In this document: one piece after another, positions 1 to 12,829 of the stretch
Layout: each line of letters begins with the position of its first letter
Position numbering within the stretch: position 1 is the stretch's first letter
NCBI RefSeq assembly: GCF_018139145.2
Contig: NC_059471.1
Coordinates: 202,449,494-202,513,493 of the forward strand
DNA: 64,000 bases
Origin: Gymnogyps californianus
Taxonomy: Eukaryota; Chordata; Aves; Accipitriformes; Cathartidae
Direction of reading: 5' to 3'
Notes under the pieces: generated by a model
Told to the model about the DNA's origin: nothing
The model's database searches: none
What the model saw: only the letters and a program-made list of their open reading frames with translations
Program-made: the position numbers and the translations under genes

Positions 1-215
1 ATTCATGCTGTTTATCAGGCTTATGTTCAAAGTTGGATCTTTTGCCTTGCTCTTTCCTCAGCTGACTTGCTATGCTTGAAAGTTACGCACAAGACATGGA
101 CATTGTAACAAAGTCTGTAAATAATAAATAAATATGAATGGCATTCTGAGGAAGTACAGTCTTTTGAGGACGCAACTTTAAAGAAGCATTTAGAAATTAA
201 TTAAAAATGTATTAC
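1..215 (-). other. ABCD2: ABCD2 intron 2 (partial)
   Basis: This is the 5' part of the intron after ABCD2 exon 2; it runs off the left edge. The donor reads GTAATA on the minus strand just below base 216. No other element is seen here. Confidence 0.85.
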
Positions 216-396
216 CGCCATCTGCAAATCCCGTTGCAGTGATGATGGGCACAGCAACCATAATCATACCACAGCTACTCCAGACGTACTTCATCAGGAA
301 CTGCTCTATCATGATGTACCATAAACGTTTGGACAAAATGAGATTCATTTGATCTGCCAAAGCCTTGTAGCTTTTTTGCAGTTGTTTCATTTCTAC
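216..396 (-). CDS. ABCD2: ABCD2 coding exon 2
   Basis: This is the second coding exon of the peroxisomal ABC half-transporter ABCD2 (ALDRP). It is 181 bp long, the length I recall for exon 2 of the ALD paralogues. It starts in phase 0 after an acceptor reading TGTAG and ends in phase 1 at donor GTAATA. The first codons give V-E-M-K-Q-L-Q, which joins exactly to the ...FYRGHK end of exon 1 and completes the EAA-like motif that couples the membrane domain to the ATPase. The rest ([20 protein letters not shown], then [19 protein letters not shown]) covers the cytosolic segment and the fifth membrane helix. No stop or frameshift is present. The ATP-binding cassette itself is encoded outside the window. 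Confidence 0.95.
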
Positions 397-1765
397 CTAC
401 AGTTAAAAAATAAAACATTTATACAATGCAACAAAGATGCATGTCATACAAGATACGTTGACATATGTGCATGAAATAACCAGGTACCCAGAACTGTGAC
501 TTCTGAGTCACATCTGCTGTGTGGTACTTTATTTTCACAGTGCTGCAGTCTCACAGCAAAAGTGCACAGCTTTATGGAAGTCAGTGGACCTGGTTCTTAT
601 TTTTACACCATCATCCCTCGATAGCACATTGGCAGGCTTTCAGCTCTTTTAAGATCTCTGATAAATACAAGAACAACATACAAGGCAGTCACAACAGCTG
701 ATTCTAACAACCAAAATAAGATTGATTCCACGTCCTTTTAATAAGGCTGCAGCTGTAGAGTTTCACAGCAACTGAAACTCCTCATACTGGAAAGTGTTTG
801 GGGATCAATTATCTCCAATGACTTACAGTTGCAGAGCTGATCCCTGAAATGCAATGCTGCTTGTTTTTGCAAGCAGCCTGGAGGAAGAGAGAACTATCCC
901 AAGAGGTTTAACAAGTCAAAGACAGTTACAAGTCAATATGATATAATGCATTCAGTTCAAGACGGTATACGTGGGAATTGAAAAAAATGTTTAATTTAGC
1001 TGCACTTAAAACATTGCTATAGGCAGTTTTTGAGAACGATTGCTTCTACTAAAATAAACCATTTACATTACATAATCATTGCTTGGACTGAAAGAGTAAT
1101 ACTTCAGGCTGGTTTCCAGCTTTCATTTTCACCTTACATGAAAAAACTTCTTTTTCCAAATCGTGTTTGAAAGGTGTTACAGCCAAAATTCACTTCTAAT
1201 AAAAATATGAAGAGTTCCTTAATGAGGTGGCTTTAAAACAAGCCATTAGTTTATGTAACTGTGACTGCTGAGGTACTGTACTTAAGCTATTTTAAGACAC
1301 TGATGACTACATCTTTGCTTAGCTATGTAAAAGAGTGTCAAAGGTTGTAGTGCTCTCTGTGCTATCACAGAGTTTTCCCCTAGACTTTCTAGTGTGCCCT
1401 GGTTGCTATTTCTGCAGCATTAAATCTGGTAATTCATAAACATGGGTGGGAAAAAAAAAAGCCTGGAAGAGTTAAGCGGAATGGACTGGGTGGGGGAAAA
1501 CCAGTAACGGAGATTAGCTTTCTAGAAAAGCATAGGATCCAGCTGCAAAACAGGAACATTGTCAGAGCACAAGGGAACTATGGTCCGCTCCCCCCAGATA
1601 CCGCCTGTGAGACGGCATTTTCCTAAGAAACGGGAAGTGCTAGCTGTAAACAGGTTTAAATGTCAGAGGAACCCAAAGTGCTCAGGGAGGGCAGCAGGGG
1701 AAGCACGGGTCAGCGCCGGCACTGCAGGAGCCACCCCAGCACCCTCCGATTTCTCTCCTCCTTAC
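397..1765 (-). other. ABCD2: ABCD2 intron 1
   Basis: A short intron of about 1.37 kb lies between ABCD2 exons 1 and 2, bounded on the minus strand by donor ACAAG/GTAAGG and acceptor CTGTAG. It is mostly AT-rich unique sequence. The end next to exon 1 becomes GC-rich as it enters the promoter CpG island. I see no gene or recognisable repeat in it. Confidence 0.85.
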
Positions 1766-2704
1766 CTTGTGCCCTCGGTAAAAGGCGATCTCTTCCACGT
1801 TGGCAATGATGCGTGAATGCATGAAGCGCAGATAGCCCTTCTTGTGAGCCTCCTCAGCCACCAGCTTGCCAAACTTGGGCGAGCAGGCTTTGAGCACGCG
1901 GGCCGTAGCGTAGACGACGAGCCCAGCCAGGACCGTGGGCCCGATGGGGTTAGCCCCCCGGGACCGTGCTGTGCGGATGAGGGTGTAGGAGGTGAGCACG
2001 ACATCCAGGATTGGCTTGGTGAGGTTGGAGTAGAGATGCGCCACGGACTGTGAGAACATCATGATGTCCTCGGTGAGGGACTGGTCAGGGTTGGCCAGCC
2101 GCCCGTCCATGCTGATCACTCTGTAGTAAGTCTGGTTGGCAAAGTAGGTCTCATAGGCGTGATCCACCAGGCGCGTGCGGAAGGCGAGGGCCAGCTTGCA
2201 CTCCAGGTACCGTATGGTGCTGTTCACGAAAGTGGCCGGGATTGCAATCATCAGCCATTTGATTAATTTGAAGACAAAGCTCCTGGGCTTTTTTTCCACG
2301 ATGCTTTTCACAATCTTCCCATCGAGGGTGGCCACATAGACGGAGAGGAAGGTCCTGGAAACCAGAGCGACCGAGTGGAGGCAGAGCAAGCCCAGCTCGG
2401 CGCTCACCAGCTTTGGGAAGAACAGCTTGCGAAGTTCCAGCAGCTGCTTGAAAAATTCCACGTTCACGGCCGGGGAGGCTCTGCCCCGGCTGCCGGTGCG
2501 GTGCGGCGGCGCCTCCCGGCTCCCTTCAGCCCGGCCGGCATCCTGCGAGCCGCCTTTGCAGCCCGCCCGCTTCATGCGCCTGCGGATGACGGGATAGAGG
2601 ATTTTGAGCCCGTACGCCGCAGCCAGCAGGCAGGCAGCCCTCTTCGCCGCGCTCGCCCTGCTCCATTGCACCCGCCGGGCCGCCGCATGCAGCATGTGGG
2701 TCAT
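1766..2704 (-). CDS. ABCD2: ABCD2 coding exon 1, ATP-binding cassette subfamily D member 2 (N-terminal half)
   Basis: ABCD2 is a peroxisomal membrane half-transporter. It dimerises and moves very-long-chain and polyunsaturated acyl-CoA esters into peroxisomes for beta-oxidation. This exon encodes 313 codons. It starts at an ATG with A at -3 (protein begins [14 protein letters not shown]), which matches the mammalian start, and ends at AAG/GTAAGG in phase 0. Visible in order: a basic, alanine-rich N-terminus (residues 1-48); a variable Gly/Arg linker (about 49-77); the conserved [16 protein letters not shown] peroxisome-targeting region; helices around [20 protein letters not shown] and [15 protein letters not shown]; the family signature [16 protein letters not shown]; two more helices; and the EAA-like [10 protein letters not shown] at the end. 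Synteny with REDIC1 and SLC2A13 supports ABCD2 rather than ABCD1. The reading frame is intact. Confidence 0.96.
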
Positions 2705-3051
2705 CCTGCCCCGCCGCAGGCACCGCTTCGCGCCGGTCCTAGCGGGGGCGGCTCATGCCCGGCGGGAAGGTCGGCCCCGCCGGGTCTTCATCGGGCCGCC
2801 GGGGGCTCCGGCTACCCCGCCGACCGCCCTGCCGTGACAGATGCCGAAGGAGCCCTGCCTCCAAGGCGTGATGGTTGCCTTCAAAGCGCGGCGCGTTGCA
2901 CAACGCAGCCCCGCGCGGCGCAGCCCGCCCCGCCGACCACCATTGGCTGCGCCGCGCGGGGCGGCCCCGGTAGCGGCTCCGGCAGCGGCCCGGATCCCCC
3001 GCACCGCGGCACCGGCCGCAGCCGCTCGCTCGGGGCCCGGCGGCGGCAGCG

Positions 3052-3092
3052 GCAGCAGCAGCGGTGGCAGCAGCAGCAGCAGCAGCAGCAGC
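3052..3092. repeat. CAG/CTG trinucleotide repeat upstream of ABCD2
   Basis: An interrupted CGG/CAG tract is followed by eight uninterrupted CAG units (3068-3091). On the ABCD2 sense strand it reads CTG and lies about 370 bp upstream of the start codon, in the 5' UTR or promoter. Confidence 0.9.
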
Positions 3093-3550
3093 GCGGGTCC
3101 CCCGGCGCTCGGCCCCGGGTTCACAGCGGGTCCCCCGGAGCTCGGCCCGGTAGCGCCCCGGCTCGCCTCAGGCTGCGGCCGGCCCTTTCCTTCCGCCTGC
3201 CCTGCGGAGCAGGCACCGCCTCCGGCCCCGGCCCCGCCAGCGGCGTGGGGCGGGGGGAACGCAGGCGACGACGGGGAGAGCTCGGGCTCTGCGGCAGCCC
3301 CGGCGGCGGCGGCGGGGCACCGCGTCACCCCCGGCGCCAGCCCGAGCCCTCCCCCGGGGCGGGGGGGGGAGCCGTAACGTCGCCGCGGGTGCGGCACCCG
3401 GTGCGGGGCGAGCGGCGGCCCGGCGCGACGCGGGCGAGGGCAGCCGGGGCCGGTGGCCGAGGGGCAGCCTCGGGTCGGGAATCTGGCCGGGCGGCTGCGG
3501 GAGGGGCGGGCAGCGGCGTCTCCGGGGCAGCGCTTTCAAAACGCGCGTAA

Positions 3551-6500
3551 TTTATTTCCTGTGCTCTCGTCAAAAGGAAGCCGGTATTGCGTTCTTGCAG
3601 CGTTATTAGACAAAAACAACCCCGACCGATTCGCACGGTCTCGGCAGCAAAACCAGGCTAAATTCGCACAAAGGAATTAACAGTAAAGGCAGTTGTGTTG
3701 ATGCTTTATTTTTCTCTCTCCCTAATTTCTTACTTGTACTTCCTCACTTGTTTGGAAAAGGTCTTGTATTTGAAATTGCAGGAGGAGGATCAGAGTACTT
3801 AAAAAAAGTACGTTGGGTCCTTTCACACTTTGAAAATGAAGTAGTAAGGTAACTGCATCAGCTGGTATATGATAAAGCACTAGTTTAGGATGTGTGTGTA
3901 AAAGCAGATTTGAAAAATGTGCTATTGGACACTTACAGGAGTGCTGAGGAGTCCAGTCTTCCCCTAGAAATGGAGAGTGAGGCCACTTACCTCGCTGTAA
4001 CTTGGCATACACAGAGTTAAATCAAGTCACGTTCCTGTTATAAAACAGCCCTCTTTGGACAGAGTGCAATGATGATGTTTAGATAGCTTCAGGATGAAGA
4101 AAGAATATATTTGATTTGAGAGAGAGAGAGCTTTGCTTTTAAAAATCAGGCACCGCTTATCAAAACATCCAGGTGCCTTCCAAAAAGCCCAGTAAGCCAA
4201 GACCAGCAAGACAAGACCAAGTAGGGTCTGTTTCTCACTTCTTCCTAGGAGGCTGCACAAATTGTGCCCACAATGGGCTGGACAGTTATGTAGAAATGTG
4301 GGGTAATCCTGGAGCTTATTAGACTTTCTGCCAGTGAGGACAGGCTAGAGATCTGGATAGAGGTCCATCTAGCTTTTTTTTTTTTTTTTTTTTTTTAAAT
4401 ACACAACTCAAAATAAAGCTAGGAGAATGTTGTCAAATCTGACCTATTGCAGTACAGCTAACATTCGGTTAGCAGGTAGGCCTGGTTTCACTGCAGATTA
4501 TTTTGTCAGTAAAATAGAAAGGTTTTTCAGTGCACAAAGACACTGACAAGGTACACTGGCTAAGAAATTGCTTTGCTTAGGATTTGTTATTTCTTAATCA
4601 TGATCTCCAGTTGGATACTTCCCATTCTGGCTTGTGTGTATCACAGCATACTCTTAGAGTTTGCCAAACCACAGTTATTTGCAATATTCCATTACTCTAG
4701 CATTTTCTTACCAAGAGGAAAGTTCACAGATCTCTCTCAGTTCTGCTTATCTGCTGACCTTTCACTTCACAAGATCCTGGAGGACTGAAGCTTTTGGTGA
4801 CTTGGCGGTAAGTGCAGATGTACACTCCACAGTCAGATCTGTGGGAATATTTAAGTAAAGCAAATCTGACCGTGCAGTGTTTCAGTCAATAAAAGTGATG
4901 TATTTTCTTCTTTTGAAAGAATGGAGAAAAGCCTAAACTGTTGTTTTAAATACACCCTTTCTTCTGTTCTTGCTGCCTCGAGAGTTTTGCTCTGCCACAG
5001 TCCTGCTCTGTAAGCCATGCACAAAATCCTCTTTGTGGAACATGGCCTTAGGTGGTAGATTTTTTTTTTTTTTTTTGTGGTGAAGGCAGCAATTTTACTA
5101 CATTTAGTCATAATAAAATTTCTCAATATTACTGGAAAAATAATTACCAAAGCTGCAGTAATATTGGTGCAGTGTTCAGTGCTCTGTTGTCTCCACAATT
5201 TCTACTGACTTTATTTTAAAACTTTTGAAGATAAGTGCAATCAAATAAGTTTGAGTAACTGAGGCTGTGGGACTGGGGGCATGTTGATACTAGAACGAGA
5301 ATATTTTGGGGCTTATCCTCTCTTAAGGAGAACGAGATACTTTTTTTTTTTTTTTTGTGCCAAGTGATTACTTTTTAGTCATATGGTTATTTTTCATCCA
5401 ACACATTAAAATAACTTGTGTGCATTTTCTGAAAATAGGAACCAATAACTGAGGAGGAAGAGTAAGAAGAACTGATCCTATTTTTATAACTATTTAATAT
5501 TCTGTAATAATTTTTCACTATTTTAAGGCAATATTCCAGCAGAACAGAATGCCATAATTCTGCTCCCAACTACAAAAATAAAATTATTATCCAAACAGCA
5601 CTTCTCTGATGACTGAAGTAACAGAATCACTGTCTACAGAAATGATTTGTGCTTGGATACAACCACAAAGCAGAAATGGAAACAATGAATATCAGGCTGA
5701 CTAAACTCCATGAATGTTTGAACATGTAGGAACTGGAGTGTAATCATGGCAACACTGATGCCTCTTTTTTTCTCTTCTATTTTATGCCCATTGGCTCCCA
5801 CTCCAGCACTCCGTCCTTACACAACTTGGTGACTGCAATGGAGATAGATAGTGGAATTGGAACATGCAGGTTATTATGTAAGAGGTATCAGTCAGCCTTA
5901 CTCAATGATCTTTTTTTGTACCTTTTGATTCAGTGTTTGAAAAAATAAAACGTGCGATTTTTGAAGCAAAAGGCCGTTTACCTTATGTGTTGTATGCTCC
6001 TAACACAGAGTCCAATGGCTGCAACATCAGTCTTTGCAGTAAATTGGAATTTCCTTGCTGCTTATGGAGTTATCCACTATGCCATAAAGACATACAAAAT
6101 AATAAAGGTACTGAAAAATAGATACAAATGATGCATTTTGTATCATCATTGCTATTTGGCATATTTAACAGATAAATGTACATCAAGCATAAAGTACATA
6201 TAGCTGCTTATATGTGGATGAAGAATGTGTGAAACATTTAAAATATGAATCCACACAGTGCCCGTTGTTTTCAATTACATACTAATACTGAACTGTAAAT
6301 CATTTCTAAAATATGATGTACTGTAATATGGTGAGCTAGGAATGTCTGGTTTTTTCTTTGATTTTGAGCTGTATGTTTACATACTGGTGTGGGAATAGTA
6401 GGACTCGGTTTGAGCCAAATTCAACAGAGGATGATCATACAAGCCGTTATTCAAGTAAATATCTTACTCTGAAGTACTTCCAAAGTTTCTATTGACTTTA

Positions 6501-7946
6501 ATGTCATCATGTCCATAAGTACAGAAATACACCCACAGAATGAGTTTGCAACATCAAGGCAAACCAATGACAAATTAGACCTTTTCATCAGAAAAGGGCG
6601 ATAAGATACCTGACCTTGGATTTCAAATTTGTAGCAGCAGAAATTGTCTGCTTATTCTGCCTGGTTTAGAGAAGCTATTGCCTATAATCATATACCTCGG
6701 TAGAATATCCAGACGCTGTAATTCGTTTAGGATCTGGAGATCTAAGCCAAGCAAGAAGCTTCAGTTTTAACATGACAGATGTGGAAGCTTGTTGAAGAAG
6801 TGTCACTGTGGTGAGACTGGCCTGATCCTACCAAGCAGTTGGTTCCAACTGTTTTGATCCTAATCAGGCCGTATGGCACCCGGACTAGGCAGAGATGTGT
6901 TACGGCAAGAGGGTAGAGAGCAGAGGGGAAACGGGAAGGTCCTGCTCTGTTGTTTGGCTCCTGAGTGTAGGCACCACAGAGATGGTGTAAATGGGGGGCA
7001 TTCCTGCACCAGTAGTCCTCTTCCCCTTATTCTGTCTTCAGGGAGATACACACTTGCTGCTGTAAATTGAAACCCTGAATGACTTGTAGGTTATGAGAAT
7101 TTATCCATAAGGGATTCGAGTAATCTGGCTGATGGGACAATCAATAGCAGACCGATCACGAACAGTTCTGACTTCTGAGAACAGCGTGATTCTAGACAGA
7201 ATATGACTCTAGAAAGAAGTGTAAACAAGTTGTTTTCCCTTTACAGAGAGAGAGGGAGAGGAAAAAGGCCAAGGATAGAGAAGGTCAGTGTCAGCTGCTC
7301 CAACCACAGTGAACTGCTGACTAATGATCTCAGACAAAGAATTACACTTTTAATATTTAGGTTTTAACACTTAAAAACTTTCATATGTGGATTTTTTAGA
7401 CATATTTCTCTTGTTAAATTTATTTCTTATTCCATAGAGATAACTCAGCTGAACCCACCAATGCCAGAAAAATACTATTACGGGAAGCATGTATCTATTT
7501 TATGCCTTCAGAAGTCTCAAATATGTTACTTTGTTTTCCAGTTTTTGCTTTAAATCTGTAAAGGTTTCTATTCTCAGATCATCTGAAGAAAATGCTGACA
7601 TTACCTTATTAATCCTTTTCTCAGGTGCATTGTAAACACTTAAACAAGCTACAGGCCAAGTGCAATAGTACAGGTATAAGTGGTAAAATCATGTAGCTGG
7701 TATCAGTTAGCAATGGTTATATTGGCGCTGCCTGCAGCAGAGCCAGTGTTCTACTCTGCAAAAGTGCAGGCAGGAATAAATCCACAAAAATAATCTATCC
7801 TATTCATCCACCCCGAACGGGAGATCTGCTGCCATCCTTTTGTCATGCCTCAAGAATTTATTTGAGGGTTTGCAGCTGGTAAGTATGACAACAAAAAGAT
7901 CATCTACTGCAATTTATTCATTAACTCATATTTGCGAGACTTCTAA
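3551..7946. other. Intergenic AT-rich DNA between ABCD2 and REDIC1
   Basis: No gene is supported here. The sequence is AT-rich with homopolymer T tracts, notably 23 T at 4374-4396 and shorter runs near 5060-5076 and 5341-5356. They could be A-tails of old retroposed copies on the minus strand, but I could not identify the parent elements. The open frames present are short and resemble no protein I know. Confidence 0.6.
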
Positions 7947-10040
7947 ATATTAAGAATAAGCAAACTGGTTCAGGCCAGTGCTCCACCGAGCACAGTATTC
8001 TGTCTCTAACAATAGCTCTAAGCAGATACCCAAGGAAGAAAAAGAATTGCAATTACGTGTGATGCTACCTCCCCTGCTGTAGCTTCATACTCTCCCAACC
8101 TCCATTTTCAGCTGTGAGAATTTAATAGACGTGGGGTTTTTTTCTATGAAATATTCCACTCTTACAAGTACTTGTCCAGTTTCTCCTGAAGTCATGTAAA
8201 CTCTTACATAACTAATAACATCCTTTGGCAAGCAATTCCCCAGGTCCACCATCCCGTACATGAAGAACCACTCCTTTCTGCTTGCTTTGACCCTGGCTCC
8301 CACAAGCTCCACTTTATGGCCACCTATGCCCGTTGTGGAAGAGGCATTCAACAACGGAGCTTGCTCTCCCTCGCTCTCCCCCCCCTCTCCCCCCCACCCC
8401 GTAACTTTCCCGTCCCACTCATGAGTTTGTCAGCCTCTATTCCATACCAGCACCCAGCCCGAGTGCATGAATGCAAAAACTAAATATTCTCTCCACTCTC
8501 TCTTGTATTTTAGCCAATGCAGGACCTTCCCTTTTATTTCATGGCTTCTTAGTTTCCTTAAAACCTTCAGTAACAGATGTTGTCAACAGCCTTAATTAAA
8601 TCCATCAAGACTACAGCAATCACTCTTTTCTACATGCTTATGAGGCAGCACTTCCATCTACAGAGGCTATGCTGGCTCTTCACGTGCTGGCCTATATTAT
8701 AGTTCCTGCTAGTTTTTTGTGCTACAGAAGTAGGCTTTCTGGATTGCTGCAGAATCTTTTTTTTTTTTTTAATTGTGTCACATTTGCTACCCTCTAGTCT
8801 CCAAAATCAAGGAAGTTTTAAGTGGTCCTTTCCACACTGCTGTGTTATAGAGCTCTTCAGTGAATACCATTTAGTCTTGGTGCTATCTAGTTTTCTGGCT
8901 TGGTAAGATCATTTTGACCTCGTCTACTGTTATTTTCACTTTGGACACATCCTCTGCTGAGCTCCCCAGAAAGGATTCCTGCATAAAGTTCTCCCCAGTT
9001 TCCTCATCGATGAATACTGATGCAAAAAAAAAAAACCTTATCTTTGCTGTAACATCCATGTCTCCTCTGAGCACTCATGTTGTACCTTGGTCATCAACTG
9101 GCCCTATAGACTTTCTGGCAGGCTTTTGCTCCTGGTTGATGTGTAAGAAGAATGATTTAGTAGTTTGGTTCCTTTGCCTAGTTGTTTCCCAAATTCTTTT
9201 TGGCCTATCTAATTGTATTTTTATGTTTATCAAAGTTCATGTTCCTTTCTGTTATCTTTTTTTGAATGCAGTATAGCTTTTTGCTGTGGTTCAGATTGTC
9301 TCTTTGCTTCAAGTCTGGTATCATTCAGCTTTCTCCTAGCCACATGTAAGGATTTTATTATTTTAGCTCCCCCTCCTAATTTGTTTTTAACAAGCCTCAC
9401 ATTGTTGCCTTACTGGAGTTTAGCACAACTGTAGATGATTCTTTGGTCTTTGCTGCTGTCTGTAGAAGTATTGTTTTTATAAAGCGGGGATTCCAATGTG
9501 AGATTCCGAACCAGATCTTGTGCATTGTTCTCCATCAAGCCAAGGACTGCACTTTGTCTTGAGGGCTCATTCTGTGAAAAATAATTCCATCTAAATAATA
9601 CCACCTAAGAATGGCACCTGCTTCATATAGCAACGTGTCAATATACTGTTGTCAATGGTACTGTCCTGGCTGGTGGTTTGACATGTAGATCCAATCCCAT
9701 ATTCTTCCCAACTAGGCTTTGAATTTCAACCCACGTAGATTCTGTGCTTCTCTCTGAGGTGGCTGGTTTGCTATGTTTGGAAACTATTTAGCCTCTCTAC
9801 TATCTAGTCTTTGGACTAATGGCATCATCCCTTTCCATTTATGCTCACTTCTACCTCCTTCAAATCTACTGTAATGAATCCATCTCAGCAAGGAGCACAT
9901 ATCAGCAGAAACAACCACAAAAGGTGGTCTCCTGCTGCACGGTTTCCAACATGGCAGGGGCAAAACTGATCTTCTGTTGAATGCATGGGTAGTCATTGAT
10001 TTCAATATATGTTGTAGGTATTTAAGCTGGGGTTTCATAC
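7947..10040 (-). mobile_element. Ancient CR1 LINE, antisense, heavily decayed
   Basis: This stretch matches, in reverse orientation, the old CR1 type abundant in turtles and crocodilians. The plus strand begins with the reversed 3' end (ATTAAGAATAAGCAAACTGG, then phrases such as GGCCAGTGCTCCACC and CAGTATTCTGTCTCTAAC). It continues through reversed coding sequence, for example GGCCTATCTAATTGTATTTT and GGACCTTCCCTTTTATTTCATG in consensus order. A minus-strand fragment reading ASVFIDEETGENF at about 8955-9015 is the linker between the endonuclease and reverse-transcriptase domains. Stops and indels are frequent and the 5' part is missing. Boundaries are approximate, with the left one (the element's 3' end) the better defined. 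Confidence 0.75.
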
Positions 10041-12829
10041 CAAATGAATGCTGCTCATCTCATACAGCAATTTACTGTAATTTTTCTAATCTAATGCTGA
10101 TACCTTGTACACGAACATAAGGAAGCCCACTGTTGTTTTTCTTTAGATGTTTGGCTGAAGGTTAGTCTTTTGTGGTGAAATATAAAAATTCTTGGGCTTT
10201 CTGCAATTTCTGGAATTCTTTAAACTAATGCCCTTAGAGTAAATCAAAAAAGGCCTCTGCCCATTAAAGGTGAATGGGGGAAGGACTTTTCATTAAATTA
10301 ATTGAAAGAGAGTTCTGTCTTTCAAGAGGAACTACTTTTTAAAGGGGAAATTTTGCTTTTAAAACAAGTTTTGTCTTCTGTTTTATACCTCCTCAGACTC
10401 TATCATGACTTTGCAATATCACAGCCATCTTTTAAAAAGAACTCTTTTAGGGCAAAACCACCAACCAGGTTAGTATAAAACACCACAAGGATAGTATTAC
10501 TTTATTTCTCCATAAGCCGGTCTCTCAAGGAAGGGAACAGGCAGAGGAGCATTGACTGGGAGAAGACCATGCAACTCTGTAAACAAAGTTTAAGCACTGG
10601 GTTTGCCAAACAAAAGCTTTCTCTTGGAACAGACTCAGTTTTTTTCAGTCATGCATTCCTAGCATTAGATAATTAGGTCAATATTTAGGCACCTAAATAA
10701 GTGTCTCCTGGCATTTAAAAGTACCAGAAATTCCCACCCCGGATAGAGGATGCAAAAGCATTTCAGTTACTCTGCATCTTTTACGTAGTTATCTACGGAT
10801 GGATTTAGTTACCTAATGCTAGATATCAAGATCAAACATCTCGGGCAAAAATCAAAGTTAAAATATGTTAAATTAACACCAACAAAATTCGGTAATGTTG
10901 TAAAATATTTAAACCCAACTGTGAGAATCCCCAAGGGTTTTTTTTTGCTACACATTCATCTGTTTAGTAATCCCTTTCTTTGTTATAATGAGCATTAGAG
11001 GAGGACACTTGCTGGGATGTGGAAGATTCATTAAGAAACATGAGAACCCTCTGCAGTTAGTTCTAAGAAATTACTTGGAAACATGTCTTCTCTCTCACTG
11101 TCTCCAGTGAGTATAAGATTTTACATAAGCAGTGTCTGTCACTCAAGGGAAAGACTGTCCTGCTTAGGGAAAGAAAGGTGTTCAAATCTTCAGGGTACAA
11201 TAATGCTGCAGACAGTGGCACACACTTTCACTTCATGCAGTTTCAGTTATCTAACTTAGCTGCTTCCTCTCTGGGTGTTGGGACATAGAGTAGGAGCCTA
11301 ACTTAGGTGCTCTGAGTCACCCATCAGAAGACCGCCCTTCTCACTTATTTGATTATGTAGGAGTTCTGTGAGGACTTAGTCAAAGCTGGGTGCCAAAAGT
11401 TGCACGGTCAACATTTCAACACTAGCCTTCCTAGAGAAATGCAGTCTTACATCAGATAGATAGTACACTGCTTTGGACTGCTTTGCTACCTCACATATCT
11501 AGAGCTGATCTGATAATGAAGAAGCATGTCGGAGGAGCCAACTCAAGTGCTGAAGGTTGGAAAGCTGTTCTGAAGAAGATCCTGTATAATACTTTCTTAA
11601 CAAAGGAACATGAGATGTTATTCTGAAGAGTTGCTGTTAAAAAGTTACAAAAAAGGGAAATCTTCAAGGCTTTTTTCTTCTTTAAACTTCAGTTTCTGAT
11701 GCATGGAGAAGTCTCCTTGTTCTAGAATTACTTCACTTCCCAGAGAAGCAACTAAGCTCCATGAAACTCATTCTCATGACCTTTTCAAAATTAATAATAA
11801 TGTCCTACAATTCTTTGAAAGTATGACATCACTCAGACATTCAAATCAATTATTTCAAAGTTTTCAAATGTTGACAGCCAAGGTGCAATATTTAGACACT
11901 GGAAATCTAGAGTTATATGCATCTCAGGTCTTATTTCACTGTTTACTTTGCCATCATCAAAGAAAGAACTGATTATTTTATGACCATTTGAAAGGTGTTT
12001 TAGCTTTATCTGCAGAAAATAATTTGAGGAGGGGGAGATTTCTTATGTTGAAAAATAATTAATTGAAGCTGCCAGGTCACTTTTCCTGGAGTCTACAAAC
12101 TACTGCTAACTACAAGATTCAATAAATCAAACATAAAGAAAAGTGCAGTCTTTTACTTTAAATCCAGATAATGCTGTGGAAGATTTAGACTAAGGGTGGT
12201 AAAGAAAATATCGTATGTTAGAAAAACAAAAGTAAAAGAGATTTGATTACGTCATGCCTGAAACTACCTCTTAGTGTTAAGTTAAACATTTACACTAGAT
12301 GGAAATGCAAACAAAATAAAAAGGATTATTTCAAGTGATGAAATGAGTTAAATATCAGTCTGTCATCTGTCATACTAGCTGTAGAGGCACACACACTTAA
12401 AATATAGATATATTTTACTATGAAGATTTTAATCTAGTGTTATTACAAGAAACAATTATGCACACTAATCAGAAATACCAGGGATATCTCAACGATAAAA
12501 CATTTTGTCCAATAAGTTTATTCAGGTTAATTGGTGATATTTTAGAGAAGAAAATCTCTTCACTTTTATAATCTTTTAGTTGTGGATTCTATAAACACCC
12601 TAGCAAAATTAGATTAGAAAGAAAAAAACTTGGGTCATTTTTAGTATTAGGCTCCTAATATCTGCTCTGAGCACTCTTCACATTGTTCTACTAATGGCAA
12701 TCAAACATTAGTACCCTGAAAAATGTTAGGCTAAAGATAACTCAGTAAAGAAACACCACAGGAAAAGATTAATATAGAATTTTTATGATTGTTTTGTAAA
12801 TGGGTGCCTTCACTTGCTGAAACGATGGC
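10041..12829. other. Intergenic AT-rich DNA upstream of REDIC1
   Basis: I see nothing I can support as a gene or a classified repeat. The sequence is AT-rich and unique-looking, with no tandem array and no long open frame showing protein similarity. Confidence 0.5.

Larger units (their letters stand above)
1690..3550. promoter_or_regulatory. ABCD2: CpG island over the ABCD2 promoter and first exon
   Basis: This is very GC-rich, CpG-dense sequence covering ABCD2 exon 1 and about 850 bp upstream of its ATG. It contrasts sharply with the AT-rich DNA on both sides, so it is the likely promoter. No TATA box stands out next to the start codon. Inside it are a CAG/CTG run near 3068-3091 and a 33-bp tandem duplication (copies starting at 3093 and 3126). 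The long open frames in this stretch, on both strands, come from base composition. I see no sign of a second, divergent gene starting here; the REDIC1 start codon is 10 kb away. Confidence 0.8.

Noticed and set aside
2375..3550. Open frames of 100-390 codons on both strands in the ABCD2 CpG island
   Set aside because: GC-rich DNA has few stop codons. The frames overlap each other and the real ABCD2 exon, show only Gly/Ala/Pro/Arg runs, and have no family similarity.
6015..6128. 37-codon frame with a hydrophobic stretch (FLAAYGVIHYAIKTYKIIK)
   Set aside because: It is too short, has no splice or promoter context and no recognisable family. A frame of this size is expected by chance.
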